Of a stretch of 64,000 bases of DNA, positions 24,709-34,046 are shown piece by piece. Source of the stretch: Terriglobales bacterium (lineage in GTDB: Bacteria; Acidobacteriota; Terriglobia; Terriglobales; Acidobacteriaceae); the NCBI GenBank assembly GCA_025934735.1, contig JAICWP010000017.1, forward strand, positions 1 through 64,000. Direction: 5' to 3'. Both the position numbers and the translations under genes were made by a program. Under the pieces are notes generated by a model. That model was given only the letters and a program-made list of their open reading frames with translations. It had not been told where the DNA came from and searched no databases. Numbering within the stretch: the first letter of the stretch is position 1; each line of letters starts with the position of its first letter.

Positions 24709-25680
24709 ATGGCTGAAGATAACAATCAGAATGGCCAGAATGGCAACGGAAACGGCGGCGGGGTCAAGCTGCTGTCGAAGATGCGAACCAAGGTCCTGGC
24801 GGGCGTCAAAGAAGACGTCCAAATGCTCAAGGTGGATTTGCCCGCTAAGGCCAAGGAGCAGGTGGAACTGGTAAAGGACCCGACCAAGACCCAGGTTTAC
24901 ACCTCCATCTTCCGCCACAAGCACGACGACACACCTCGCAACCGCGCTCTGGGCGTGCTGTCGAACGTGTTCCTGCACCTCCACCCGGCCAAGATCAACC
25001 GGGATTCGGTGCGCTATAGCTACACGTGGGGTATGGGCGGAATCACCTTCTACCTTTTTATCGTGCTCACCTTTACCGGGGTGCTGCTGATGTTCTACTA
25101 CCATCCGGAAAAGGTGCAGGCCTTCCGTGACGTGCTCTACCTGGAGCACGACGTACCCTTCGGCAAGCTGTTGCGCAACATGCACCGCTGGGCGGCCCAC
25201 CTGATGGTGATCGCCGTTTGGCTGCACATGTACCGCGTATTTCTCACTGGCTCATACAAGAAGCCGCGAGAGTTCAACTGGAACGTGGGCGTGATCCTGC
25301 TGGTATTGACCCTGCTGCTCTCCTTTACCGGCTACCTGCTGCCCGACGATCAGCTGGGCTTCTGGGCGGTGACGGTGGGCACCAACATGGCACGCGCCAC
25401 CCCCCTGCTGGGCCACGAAGGTCCGTTCGGCCACCAGTTGGGCATGACGCCTTACAACGACATACGTTTCGGCCTGCTGGGCGGCTCCATCGTGGACGCC
25501 AATGCGCTGCTGCGCTCTTACATCTGGCACTGCATCGGCATTCCCATTGTGGCTTCGCTTTTCATGATCGTGCACTTCTGGCGAGTGAGAAAAGATGGCG
25601 GCATCTCCGGGCCGGCGCCAGTGATGCTGGAGGCGGAAGTGAAGGAGCCGCGGGGCGCGAAGGCGGCCGCGCACGCATAA
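24709..25680 (+). CDS. Cytochrome b N-terminal half (b6-like)
   Basis: 323 aa, four membrane helices with bis-His haem ligands. The pair flanking RWAAHLMVIAVWL is spaced H-x13-H, and the pair flanking CIGIPIVASLFMIV is spaced H-x14-H. H-x14-H in the second pair is the b6 (split) type rather than mitochondrial type. Conserved KKPREFNWNVGV and TGYLLPDDQLGFWA are present. A charged, Asn-rich N-terminus of about 90 residues precedes the first helix. The ATG at 24709 was chosen after AAGGGG. It works with the subunit-IV-like gene 97 bp downstream. Confidence 0.92.
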   Translation: MAEDNNQNGQNGNGNGGGVKLLSKMRTKVLAGVKEDVQMLKVDLPAKAKEQVELVKDPTKTQVYTSIFRHKHDDTPRNRALGVLSNVFLHLHPAKINRDSVRYSYTWGMGGITFYLFIVLTFTGVLLMFYYHPEKVQAFRDVLYLEHDVPFGKLLRNMHRWAAHLMVIAVWLHMYRVFLTGSYKKPREFNWNVGVILLVLTLLLSFTGYLLPDDQLGFWAVTVGTNMARATPLLGHEGPFGHQLGMTPYNDIRFGLLGGSIVDANALLRSYIWHCIGIPIVASLFMIVHFWRVRKDGGISGPAPVMLEAEVKEPRGAKAAAHA

Positions 25681-25776
25681 GAAGCTAACTGGCTGGCTAG
25701 CTGGCTCGCTGACTGGCCGGTCACAGTGGGGTTCAGCTAGTCAGCCAGACAGCTAGCGAGATGCTTGGGAGGTTCT
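25681..25776. repeat. Tandem GCTGGCT/CTAGC-rich intergenic sequence
   Basis: A run of imperfect repeats (GGCTGGCTAGCTGGCTCGCTG and GTCAGCCAGACAGCTAGCG) can fold back on itself between the two cytochrome b genes. Similar GCTGGCTGGC motifs recur near 54827-54850. It may be an mRNA structure in the operon. Confidence 0.4.
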
Positions 25777-26706
25777 ATGGATTGGCATCAGCTGTGGGAG
25801 ATTGTATCCGCACCAGACAACGTGCCCATCGTGGCCCTGGTGCCGCTGCTCATCTTCTACACCGCTCTGGCGGTGAAGCAGGCGCGCGCCAACGACAGGC
25901 TGATCGCGGAACTGGAAGCCAATCCCCAGGAAGCCAAAACGCGCTACCGGAAGGCCTGGCCTTTCAAGCCGGGCTGGCAAAAAGAAGTGCACGTGTGGCC
26001 GTTCCTGTTGCGTGTGGAATTTCTGGCCGCAATCATTGTGACCGCCATCCTGATGGTCTGGTCCATCAGCCTGAATGCGCCGCTGGAAGAGCCTTCCAAC
26101 CCTAACGTGACCATGAACCCGGCCAAGGCGCCGTGGTACTTCCTGGGACTTCAGGAAATGCTGGTTTATTTCGATCCCTGGATCGCCGGCGTGGTCATGC
26201 CCACGCTGATCATCGTGGGGCTGATGGTGGTTCCCTACATTGACACCAACCCGCTGGGCAACGGCTACTACACGCTGCGGCAGCGCCGTTTCTCCATTGG
26301 GACATTCGCTTTCGGCTTCCTGTTTCTGTGGGTGACCATGATCCTGATCGGCACCTTCATTCGCGGCCCAGGCTGGCAATGGTTCTGGCCGGGGCAAACC
26401 TGGGACCATAGCCGCCTGATTTACGAAGTGAACCGCGACTTGCCTGACCTGTTCGGCATTACCTCGAACATGGGCAAGGTGGTGTTTGGGGCGGTGGTGG
26501 TCGGCGGCTATTACCTGCTGGGCGGGTTCATTGTGTTCGCCCTGTTCCGGCGGCACCAGCCCAAGGACTATCGGCGCATGAGCTTGCTGCAGTACTCCAT
26601 CATGGTGTTCTTTCTGCTGACCATGGTCGGCTTGCCCATCAAGATGGGGCTGCGCCTGGCTATGCATATTAAATACGTTTGGATTACGCCGTACTTCAAC
26701 ATCTGA
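25777..26706 (+). CDS. Cytochrome b C-terminal half (subunit IV-like)
   Basis: 309 aa with about six hydrophobic segments. The Qo-site motif normally PEWY appears as APWY in NPAKAPWYFLGLQEMLVYF, a pattern common in menaquinol-oxidising complexes. The protein is longer than plant subunit IV (about 160 aa) and continues with extra helices (MILIGTFIRGPG, YYLLGGFIVFALFRR, YSIMVFFLLTMVGLPIK). GGGAGG precedes the ATG. It ends 10 bp before the multihaem cytochrome gene, with which it is probably co-translated. Confidence 0.9.
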   Translation: MDWHQLWEIVSAPDNVPIVALVPLLIFYTALAVKQARANDRLIAELEANPQEAKTRYRKAWPFKPGWQKEVHVWPFLLRVEFLAAIIVTAILMVWSISLNAPLEEPSNPNVTMNPAKAPWYFLGLQEMLVYFDPWIAGVVMPTLIIVGLMVVPYIDTNPLGNGYYTLRQRRFSIGTFAFGFLFLWVTMILIGTFIRGPGWQWFWPGQTWDHSRLIYEVNRDLPDLFGITSNMGKVVFGAVVVGGYYLLGGFIVFALFRRHQPKDYRRMSLLQYSIMVFFLLTMVGLPIKMGLRLAMHIKYVWITPYFNI

Positions 26707-26716
26707 GGAGGCGACG

Positions 26717-29700
26717 GTGCCGGAGTTACCCACGCCTGACGATGACCCGATAACCAGTAAGTCGTACGCCCTGTACTATGCGCTTGCGACCGCCGTGCTC
26801 ACCGCCTCGCTGTTCTGGGCGCTGTGGGACGAGGCCTACGGCCAGCGTCCCTGGAAGGAATACCAGGAGGTCTTCCAACAGCGCTACAGCGCGTTTCTGA
26901 AGACGGCGCGGTCGAAATCCACCCAGTCGCAGAAGGAGGTGGAGTCCAGCCCCGACTATCAGAAGATGGAACAGCAGTACAAGCAGGCCTCCGACCAAGC
27001 CACTCCCCAGATCAATAAACTGCACGACAGCATTACCGATTTGAGCGCGCAGATTCTGGCGGTGCAGAACGTCTTTACCGACAAGCGCGCCTACGTGAGC
27101 GCGGTCACCTACGAGATTGAGACCGACACCGACCCTTCTTCCAAGCGCAACAGGCAACGCGACCTGGCGAAGTGGAAGCAGCAGTTGTTCACGGTGGCGT
27201 TCCCCGACGGCAGCCGCAAAAAATATAACTACGAGCAACTCGAAGCGGAATACAACGCGCTTAAGGACCAGCGCACGGCGGCCAACAGCCAACTTGGCGA
27301 CGTTCTGAAGCCCATCACGGCCATCAAGACGCAGATGGACCAGTACGTCTCCGACCACATGGCCACCTTGACCCCGTTGCAGGTCACCGGGCTGGAGAAT
27401 AAAGTCGAGGACATATCGCCGGCCATTCACCAGATCGTCATTCCCGACCCGCGCAACAGCGGCAACCCCATCATGGTGGACCGCTGCGAGTCCTGCCATC
27501 TAGGCATCCGCGAACCGCTGAAGCTGACCGCGGCGGATATGGCGGCGCGGGGACAAAAGCCGGACAAGTACGCGCGCGCCTTTGTCAGCCATCCGGACAC
27601 GGAACTGCTGGACATTCATGATCCTGAAAAATTCGGCTGCACCACCTGCCACCAGGGTAATGGCCGGGCTACCACCAGCATGGTAAAGGCACACGGCACC
27701 TACGAGCACTGGCTGTGGCCTCTGTTCCCCAAAGAAAACGTCGAGGCGGGTTGCCAGAACTGCCATTCCCGCGACATGGTGCTGATCAGCGGCAACGCCG
27801 GCCAAGTCATCAGCGAAGGTAAGTTCCTGTTTGAACAACGCGGCTGCATGGGCTGCCACAAGTACCAGGGCTACAACAGCGAGCCCGAGGAACTCCGGGG
27901 CACGGACCAGCAGATCAAGCAGCTCGAACAGCAGAAGATTGACAATCTGAAGATGGCCGCCGAGTACACCCACGAAGGCGACCAGGCGCCCGACAATACC
28001 AGCGCCAATCTTCTGTACACCAAGGCGGAGACGCTGAAGGTGGACAACAGCAAGATTGACGGCCAGATACATCAACTGGACCTGGAGACCCGCGACCTGA
28101 TGCGCGACACCAAGAAGGTCGGGCCCAACCTGAAGGAAATCCGCGCCAAGCTGAACCGCAACTGGGTTCCGGTGTGGCTGCACAAGCCAACCGACTTCCG
28201 GCGTACTACGAAAATGCCGAACTTCCGGCTGAACGATGAGCAGATCCGCTCCATAGCCGCCTACTTGTGGCAGACGGCGCTGAAGGATCCCATCCCTCAT
28301 GCCGCTCCCGGGGACGCGGCCCACGGCAAGGAACTGTTCGAAACCCGCGGCTGCCTGGCGTGCCACTCCATCGGCGAAGGCGACCAGAGGCAGGGCGGCG
28401 ACTTTGCTGCCAACCTGACGCGTGTGGGCGAGAAGGCCAACTACGACTACCTGGTCCGCTGGGTACACAACCCTCGCCAGCGCATTCGTCCCTACTGCCC
28501 GTACGAAAAGAAGGACATCGGGCCGGAGGATTACGCCAAGCACGGCCTCACCTACGCGTTTGATCTGGACCACACCACCTGCCCCAATGATGGCCACGAG
28601 CTGCAGGTGGAGAACATGACGGTGATGCCCAGCCTGCGCTTGAGCCAGCAGGATGCGCAGGATGTAGCGAGCTACCTGATCACGCTCAAGGAAAAGGATC
28701 CGAGCTCTTATCCCGACGCCTCCTACATGGACGATCCCAAGCTGAAGGCCGAGGGCGAGAAGTGGATTCGCCAGTTTGGCTGTGCCGGCTGCCACGAAAT
28801 CTCCGGCTTTGAGGACGATCGCGGCATCGGGACCGAACTGACCCAGGAAGGCAGCAAGCCTATCGAGCGGCTGGATTTCGCGCTGTTTACCGATATGGCC
28901 CAGCGCGGCGAAGGCGAGCCTATCACCGATCCCGTGGACCGTGCCCGCCTGCCCGAAGGACCGGCCAAAGCGCCTTGGTACAGCCTGAAGGGCTTCTTCG
29001 AGCACAAACTGGCCGAGCCCAACATCTTCGACAAGGGCATGATCAAGTCGGACACCGACAAACTGCGCATGCCCAATCCGCATCTCACGCCGGAGCAGAT
29101 TCGCGCCATCACTACCTTCCTGATGGGCAGCGAAGACACCTCGGCGATTCCCGCTGCCTTCCAGTACGCGCCCGAAGACGCTCGGCGTGACATCCAGGAG
29201 GGCTGGTGGATTGTACGCAAGTACAATTGCGTGGGCTGCCACCAGTTCTATCCCGGCCAACAGACCGTGCTCATGGGCATGAAGCGCTATCAGGACCCAG
29301 ACTGGAAGGAGCAACTGCCACCCAAGTTGCTGACCGAGGGAGCGCGCGTCAGCCCGCAATGGCTCACCAAGTTCCTGGCCAATCCGGCACTCAGCACCAC
29401 CGATACGAATCGCAATGGCGTGCGCCCCTACTTGAAGGTGCACATGCCAACCTTCTTCTTCTCCGATCACGAGATTCGGGTTCTGGTGCGCTTCTTCCAG
29501 GCCTTGTCGAAGCAGCCGATGCCGTATCTGCCAGAGCAGGTACCGGTATTGACCGCCAAAGAAACGGATATGGCGCGCAGCCTGTTCACCAGCCAGGCAG
29601 CGCCATGCCTGAAGTGCCACGCCACCGGCGATCCGCAGCACGACAAGTTCGCCACTGCGCCCAACTTCCTGCTGGCTAAGGACCGCCTGAAGCCGAACTG

Positions 29701-30034
29701 GGTGGCGCGCTGGCTGATCGACCCGCAAGCCATTAGCCCGGGCACCTCCATGCCCTCCGGCTTATTCCGGCAGCAAAGCGGGCACTGGGTATTCGCCGGG
29801 CCAACCCCACCCTCATTCCAGGGCTACGAGCAGGACCAGAACGCACTGCTGATGCGCTATATCTTCCAGCTCACGCCGGAAGAGCAGCACCGGCTCTCAG
29901 GCATGATGCCACGCAACGCAGCGCCCGCGAAAAAAGCTTCCAACAGCGTTCCGGCAAAGGGTAAGCGCGCCAGCGGGACGCTGCGCCGCTCGCCCGCAGA
30001 CCAGGCTGCTGCTCTGGGAAGCGGTTCGCGTTAA
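26717..30034 (+). CDS. Octahaem cytochrome c of the bc-type complex
   Basis: 1,105 aa. An N-terminal membrane anchor (about residues 17-37) is followed by a long coiled-coil region (about 40-235) and then eight CXXCH haem sites at about 257, 308, 346, 377, 546, 689, 838 and 964. Several modules are mono-haem cytochrome c domains (for example GKELFETRGCLACHSIGEG) with a Met ligand region such as MPNFRLNDEQIRSIAAYLW. It begins at GTG, preceded by GAGGAGG, 10 bp after the subunit IV gene. It probably carries electrons from the Rieske/cytochrome b core to terminal oxidases on the periplasmic side. The size and haem number are far above a normal cytochrome c1 or f. Confidence 0.9.
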   Translation: MPELPTPDDDPITSKSYALYYALATAVLTASLFWALWDEAYGQRPWKEYQEVFQQRYSAFLKTARSKSTQSQKEVESSPDYQKMEQQYKQASDQATPQINKLHDSITDLSAQILAVQNVFTDKRAYVSAVTYEIETDTDPSSKRNRQRDLAKWKQQLFTVAFPDGSRKKYNYEQLEAEYNALKDQRTAANSQLGDVLKPITAIKTQMDQYVSDHMATLTPLQVTGLENKVEDISPAIHQIVIPDPRNSGNPIMVDRCESCHLGIREPLKLTAADMAARGQKPDKYARAFVSHPDTELLDIHDPEKFGCTTCHQGNGRATTSMVKAHGTYEHWLWPLFPKENVEAGCQNCHSRDMVLISGNAGQVISEGKFLFEQRGCMGCHKYQGYNSEPEELRGTDQQIKQLEQQKIDNLKMAAEYTHEGDQAPDNTSANLLYTKAETLKVDNSKIDGQIHQLDLETRDLMRDTKKVGPNLKEIRAKLNRNWVPVWLHKPTDFRRTTKMPNFRLNDEQIRSIAAYLWQTALKDPIPHAAPGDAAHGKELFETRGCLACHSIGEGDQRQGGDFAANLTRVGEKANYDYLVRWVHNPRQRIRPYCPYEKKDIGPEDYAKHGLTYAFDLDHTTCPNDGHELQVENMTVMPSLRLSQQDAQDVASYLITLKEKDPSSYPDASYMDDPKLKAEGEKWIRQFGCAGCHEISGFEDDRGIGTELTQEGSKPIERLDFALFTDMAQRGEGEPITDPVDRARLPEGPAKAPWYSLKGFFEHKLAEPNIFDKGMIKSDTDKLRMPNPHLTPEQIRAITTFLMGSEDTSAIPAAFQYAPEDARRDIQEGWWIVRKYNCVGCHQFYPGQQTVLMGMKRYQDPDWKEQLPPKLLTEGARVSPQWLTKFLANPALSTTDTNRNGVRPYLKVHMPTFFFSDHEIRVLVRFFQALSKQPMPYLPEQVPVLTAKETDMARSLFTSQAAPCLKCHATGDPQHDKFATAPNFLLAKDRLKPNWVARWLIDPQAISPGTSMPSGLFRQQSGHWVFAGPTPPSFQGYEQDQNALLMRYIFQLTPEEQHRLSGMMPRNAAPAKKASNSVPAKGKRASGTLRRSPADQAAALGSGSR

Positions 30035-30088
30035 TATAGTTAGTTTGTAGAGGGCTCGTTCAAACCTTAAGAGAGGTGCAACGACGTC

Positions 30089-30889
30089 ATGAATAAGAAA
30101 CTCTGGATTGCCAGCGCAGGATTGTTCATCCTGCTCGGGCTCGTGCTGCTAGCCGGCTGCAGCAAAAAGCAGGCCAGCAACGAGCAAGAGGAGGGTGCCG
30201 CCACCCCCAAAGCGACAGCTACCATTGATCCCAGCACTGTGGGCTCGGTACAGGGGACGATTAAATTCGAAGGTACGGCCCCCAAACCGGTGAAGATTGA
30301 CATGAGTCAGGATCCGGCCTGTAAAGGCACCAATACCTCCGAGGATATGGTGGTCGACAACGGCAACCTGGCCAATGTATTCGTTTATGTAAAGGATGGG
30401 TTGGACAACTACTCGTTCGAGCCGCCTAAGGATCCTGTCAAGATTGACCAGGATGGGTGCCGTTACCACCCGCACGTGCTGGGGGTGATGGCTGGGCAGA
30501 CGGTGGAGGTGGTCAACAGCGACCCCACAACGCATAACATCCATCCGACTCCCAAGGACAACCGGGAGTGGAACGAGTCGCAGCCTCCCAAGGCGGCTCC
30601 AATTGACAAGAGCTTTGCACGCCAGGAAATCATGCTGCCGGTGAAGTGCAATCAACATCCGTGGATGAAGATGTACATCAGCGTGGTGAAGACGCCCTTC
30701 TTCGCCGTCACCGATAAGGACGGCAAGTTCGAAATCAAGGGCCTGCCTCCGGGCACCTACACGGTGGCCGCGGTGCAGGAAAAACTAGGCGAGCAGGACC
30801 AGAAGATCACGATCGCTCCCAAAGGCAGCCAAACCGTGGACTTCACCTTCAAGCCAGGTGGAGCGTCCGCGGCGGCCATGGGCGATTAG
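30089..30889 (+). CDS. Cupredoxin-like lipoprotein with carboxypeptidase-regulatory-like domain
   Basis: 266 aa. A signal peptide with a lipobox (LLAGC) is followed by a low-complexity linker, then a beta-sandwich with VFVYVKDGLDNYSF, CRYHPHVLGVMAGQTVEVVN, DPTTHNIHP and LPVKCNQHPWMKMYISVV. The His and Cys-x2-H positions resemble type 1 copper ligands (H, C, H, M). A regulatory-like domain (FEIKGLPPGTYTVAAV) closes it. It is likely an electron carrier or copper protein serving the complex encoded upstream. A strong terminator follows. Confidence 0.75.
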   Translation: MNKKLWIASAGLFILLGLVLLAGCSKKQASNEQEEGAATPKATATIDPSTVGSVQGTIKFEGTAPKPVKIDMSQDPACKGTNTSEDMVVDNGNLANVFVYVKDGLDNYSFEPPKDPVKIDQDGCRYHPHVLGVMAGQTVEVVNSDPTTHNIHPTPKDNREWNESQPPKAAPIDKSFARQEIMLPVKCNQHPWMKMYISVVKTPFFAVTDKDGKFEIKGLPPGTYTVAAVQEKLGEQDQKITIAPKGSQTVDFTFKPGGASAAAMGD

Positions 30890-30911
30890 CGTTCTGGTAA
30901 AATCAGCCCTT

Positions 30912-30950
30912 CTGAGTGGGCTGGGGTTGCCGGCCCACTCAGCTTTCCTT
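30912..30950 (+). terminator. Rho-independent terminator ending the bc-complex operon
   Basis: CTGAGTGGGC (30912-30921) pairs exactly with GCCCACTCAG (30933-30942), followed by CTTTCCTTT. It separates the complex genes from ctaA. Confidence 0.75.
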
Positions 30951-31040
30951 TCGCGTGTGGGCTGGCATTCCAGCTTCAGCGTAAAACGCGGCGTGGGGCC
31001 GCGGCAGGGAAAGCCCACAGAATAACCCAGGAGTACTCTT

Positions 31041-31985
31041 CTGAACTCGTCGCCAACACCCTACAACCGGGCCCACCATCGTTTTTGCGTGCTTGTGGCG
31101 TGTGCCACCTTCCTGCTGCTTATCGCCGGGGCTTTGGTGACCAGTAATGACGCAGGCCTTTCCGTGCCCGATTGGCCGACTTCGTTTGGTTCGCTTTACA
31201 AGCTGCCGCGCATGGTGGGCGGGGTGAAATTTGAACACGGCCATCGCATGGTGGCGGAGCTTGTGGGTCTGCTGACTATCATCCTGGCGGTGTGGACGTG
31301 GCGCGTGGACCGCCGCGGCTGGGTGCGCAAGCTGGGCATCGCGGCACTCGCAACCGTTGTCGCACAAGGCATTCTCGGTGGAATTACCGTGCTGTTCTAT
31401 TTGCCTCCTGCAGTCTCCACGGCTCATGCCACCCTGGCGCAAACTTTCTTCTGCATTGTGGTGGTGCTCGCGCTGGTGACCGGCCGCGGATGGACAGAAG
31501 CGCCGCGGATGGAATTGGCAGAATCGCACCGCCTGCCGCTGACCAGGCTGGCCACGGTGGCGGCGGCTTCGGTTTATGTGCAACTCATTCTGGGTGCTGG
31601 CTTCCGCCACTCCGGCATAAAGCTGCTGCCGCACCTGGTCAGCGCAATTGTGGTCACCACCCTGGTGTTGTGGACCATTACGCGCGTGCTGGCGAGCTAC
31701 GGTTCGGTTGCGGCGCTGCGCCGTCCGGCGGTAGTGCTGATGGCCCTGTTGGTCACGCAACTGGGGCTGGGATTTGCCGCCTATCTCACGCGCGTGCAAT
31801 GGGGACAGGATGCGGTGCAGCCGGAAATGCCTATGATCGTTTCTACAGTTGCGCACGTGGCGGTGGGAGCCCTGGTGCTGGCTTCCGCCGTGGTGCTCGC
31901 CATGCAGGCCTGGCGCCATATGGGAAGAGCCCAGGAAAATAAAGCGATTTCCCCGAGCCATTTGAGGAAAGCTGTGAACGCATGA
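31041..31985 (+). CDS. ctaA: Haem A synthase (CtaA/Cox15), apparent CTG start
   Basis: 314 aa, eight membrane helices. It hydroxylates and oxidises haem O to haem A for aa3-type oxidases. Haem-site histidines are in FEHGHRMVAE and PAVSTAHATLAQTFF, with further pairs in SGIKLLPHLV and STVAHVAVGA. Conserved TSNDAGLSVPDWPTSF is near the N-terminus. Homology reaches upstream of the GTG at 31089: a CTG at 31041 with AGGAG 7 nt before it gives LNSSPTPYNRAHHRF, the usual N-terminus. It overlaps ctaB by ATGA. Confidence 0.85.
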   Translation: MNSSPTPYNRAHHRFCVLVACATFLLLIAGALVTSNDAGLSVPDWPTSFGSLYKLPRMVGGVKFEHGHRMVAELVGLLTIILAVWTWRVDRRGWVRKLGIAALATVVAQGILGGITVLFYLPPAVSTAHATLAQTFFCIVVVLALVTGRGWTEAPRMELAESHRLPLTRLATVAAASVYVQLILGAGFRHSGIKLLPHLVSAIVVTTLVLWTITRVLASYGSVAALRRPAVVLMALLVTQLGLGFAAYLTRVQWGQDAVQPEMPMIVSTVAHVAVGALVLASAVVLAMQAWRHMGRAQENKAISPSHLRKAVNA

Positions 31986-32959
31986 GCGGCGCAAGCCAGC
32001 CTATGAACCGAGCAGGGGAAGCTAGTGTTGCCGCAGGCAATCAGGTACCGACCTCCCGCAGCGGAGTTATTGGCCTGGTGCAGGATTACGGAGAACTGAC
32101 CAAGGCCAGCGTCACTTCGCTGATCATGATGACGGCCTGGTGCGGCTTCTATTTTGGCTGCTTCAAATCGGGCGAGTCGTCCGTGTCTTGGACGCTGGTC
32201 AACGCCGTGCTGGGCATTGGGCTGGTGGCGGCGGGCACAGCGGCGCTCAACGAAGTGATGGAGCATGAGACCGATGGTCACATGCGGCGTACCGCGCTGC
32301 GGCCCCTGCCTGCCAAACGCATGAGCATGGCCCATGCCGTGATCGCGGGCAGCTTGCTGACCATAGGGGGCGCGCTCTACCTGGCTTGGGCCACCAATCC
32401 GCTGACCGGGGCGCTCACTCTCGCCACTTCCGTCATGTATCTGGCGGCTTACACGCCGCTCAAGAAGGTTCATCCCATCTGCACTTTTGTGGGAGCGTTC
32501 CCCGGGGCTATGCCTGCGTTGCTGGGATGGACGGCAGCGCGCAACCGCCTGGATTGGGAAGCTCTGGTCCTGTTCGGCATTGTTTTCCTGTGGCAATTCC
32601 CGCACTTCTTCTCTATCGCCTGGCTCTATCGGGAAGACTACGAGCGCGGCAGCATTCGCATGCTGCCGGTGGTGGAAGCCGATGGCCGCTCCACCGTGCG
32701 CGAAATCCTGGTCTACTCGCTGGCCCTGATTCCTGTCAGTCTCGCGCCGGGCTTTTTGGGCATGTCGGGACGAATCTACCTGGCGGGAGCTTTTGTGCTG
32801 GGTGTGGCCCTGCTGTGGTTTGGGGTGCGCCTGGCCCGGCTGCACCTGCCGCCCACGGCCGCGCGTTCCAAGGCCGCCGCCAGGCACTTGCTGCAGGCTA
32901 CGATTTTTTATTTGCCGCTGCTGTTCGCTTTGATGATGATCAACACCGCGGCGCGATAG
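31982..32959 (+). CDS. ctaB: Protohaem IX farnesyltransferase (haem O synthase)
   Basis: 325 aa UbiA-family prenyltransferase. Asp motifs are in NEVMEHETDGHMRRTALRPLP (a D-x4-R type variant of the N-x3-D-x2-x-D motif) and SIAWLYREDYERGSIRML. Eight or nine membrane helices. It makes haem O from haem B and farnesyl-PP. Its ATG overlaps the ctaA stop by 4 bp, so it is translationally coupled. A 40-residue N-terminal lead is longer than usual. Confidence 0.92.
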   Translation: MSGASQPMNRAGEASVAAGNQVPTSRSGVIGLVQDYGELTKASVTSLIMMTAWCGFYFGCFKSGESSVSWTLVNAVLGIGLVAAGTAALNEVMEHETDGHMRRTALRPLPAKRMSMAHAVIAGSLLTIGGALYLAWATNPLTGALTLATSVMYLAAYTPLKKVHPICTFVGAFPGAMPALLGWTAARNRLDWEALVLFGIVFLWQFPHFFSIAWLYREDYERGSIRMLPVVEADGRSTVREILVYSLALIPVSLAPGFLGMSGRIYLAGAFVLGVALLWFGVRLARLHLPPTAARSKAAARHLLQATIFYLPLLFALMMINTAAR

Positions 32960-32967
32960 AATACCTT

Positions 32968-33993
32968 GTGACCCCGAAAGCTACGGAATTCGCCCCGGCG
33001 CCGGCAAGACCCGCCGAACCGGCCCACAGCGCCGATCCCGCCGTCATCGTCGTGGACAACATCCGCCATCGTTACGACGGCCGGATGGCTCTCGACGGCG
33101 TTTCCTTCCAGGTACGCTCCGCCGAATTGTTTGGCCTGTTGGGCCCGAACGGCAGCGGCAAAACCACGTTGTTCCGTATCCTTTCCACGCTGATGCTGCC
33201 CTCGGAAGGCCGGGCTATGATCCTGGGCCGCGACGCTGCCAAGGACCCTAACGGGTTGCGTCGCCAGATCGGGGTAGTATTCCAGGCGCAAAGCGTGGAC
33301 GTGAAGCTCAGCGCCTTTGAAAACCTGCGCCATCAGGGCCATCTCTACGGCCTGAGTGGTGCGCCGCTGCGGGCGCGTATTCAGGAGATGTTGGGACGGG
33401 TAGGTCTGGCGGACCGCGCCAATGAGCGCGTGGAGACTTTCTCTGGCGGCATGCAGCGGCGGGTAGAACTGGCCAAGGGGCTGCTTCATCATCCTTCGGT
33501 TCTACTGCTGGACGAACCCACCACCGGCCTGGATCCGGGAGCGCGCCGCGACCTGTGGCAGTACCTGCGCATTCTGCGCGACGAAGAACACGTTACGGTA
33601 ATCGTGACCACGCACCTGATGGAAGAAGCTGAGCGCTGTGACCGGCTCGCCATCCTCAACCAGGGCAAGGTAGTGGCCCTGGGCACGCCGGCGGAACTGA
33701 AGCACGAGATTGGCGGGGACGTAATTCTGCTGGAAGCAGACGATCCGGAGTCGCTGGCACAGCGCATCCGCGCCCGCTTTCCGGTGGAAGCTGCCGTGCT
33801 CGCCGGCAAGGTGCGCATCGAGCTCGAAAATGGCCATCGCTTCATTACCGACGTGGTGGAGGCTTTTCCGGGAGAAATCCAGTCGGTTTCCGTCAGTAAG
33901 CCGACGCTCGAAGACGTGTTCATTCACCGCACCGGCCACCGCTTCTGGACAGAGGCCAATGGCGAAGCGGCGGCGGCGAAAAAGAAACATTAA
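32968..33993 (+). CDS. ABC exporter ATP-binding protein (DrrA-like)
   Basis: 341 aa. Walker A GPNGSGKTT, the Q-loop FQAQSVD, signature FSGGMQRR, Walker B LLLDEPTTGLD and the H-loop VTTHLMEE are all present. It has the C-terminal extension found in DrrA/CcmA-like exporters. The start is GTG 32968, 9 bp after ctaB; the much longer open frame overlaps ctaB and is not coding. The substrate is unknown. Its place inside the haem and oxidase cluster suggests a link to oxidase assembly, but that is inference. Confidence 0.88.
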   Translation: MTPKATEFAPAPARPAEPAHSADPAVIVVDNIRHRYDGRMALDGVSFQVRSAELFGLLGPNGSGKTTLFRILSTLMLPSEGRAMILGRDAAKDPNGLRRQIGVVFQAQSVDVKLSAFENLRHQGHLYGLSGAPLRARIQEMLGRVGLADRANERVETFSGGMQRRVELAKGLLHHPSVLLLDEPTTGLDPGARRDLWQYLRILRDEEHVTVIVTTHLMEEAERCDRLAILNQGKVVALGTPAELKHEIGGDVILLEADDPESLAQRIRARFPVEAAVLAGKVRIELENGHRFITDVVEAFPGEIQSVSVSKPTLEDVFIHRTGHRFWTEANGEAAAAKKKH

Positions 33994-34046
33994 CTGGGTG
34001 CCGAGCATGAGGGACAAGGAGCCGGCATTCAGCCTAGGGAGGCGAA

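Noticed and set aside
26726-27499. 257-aa antisense open frame at the start of the cytochrome gene
   Set aside because: A shadow of the coiled-coil coding region.
27500-29728. 742-aa open frame antisense to the octahaem cytochrome gene
   Set aside because: It mirrors the strong codon bias of the cytochrome gene and has no recognisable domain. The plus strand has eight CXXCH motifs.
32386-32967. Upstream extension of the ABC ATPase frame
   Set aside because: It overlaps ctaB entirely and has no homology. The GTG at 32968 starts the real protein.
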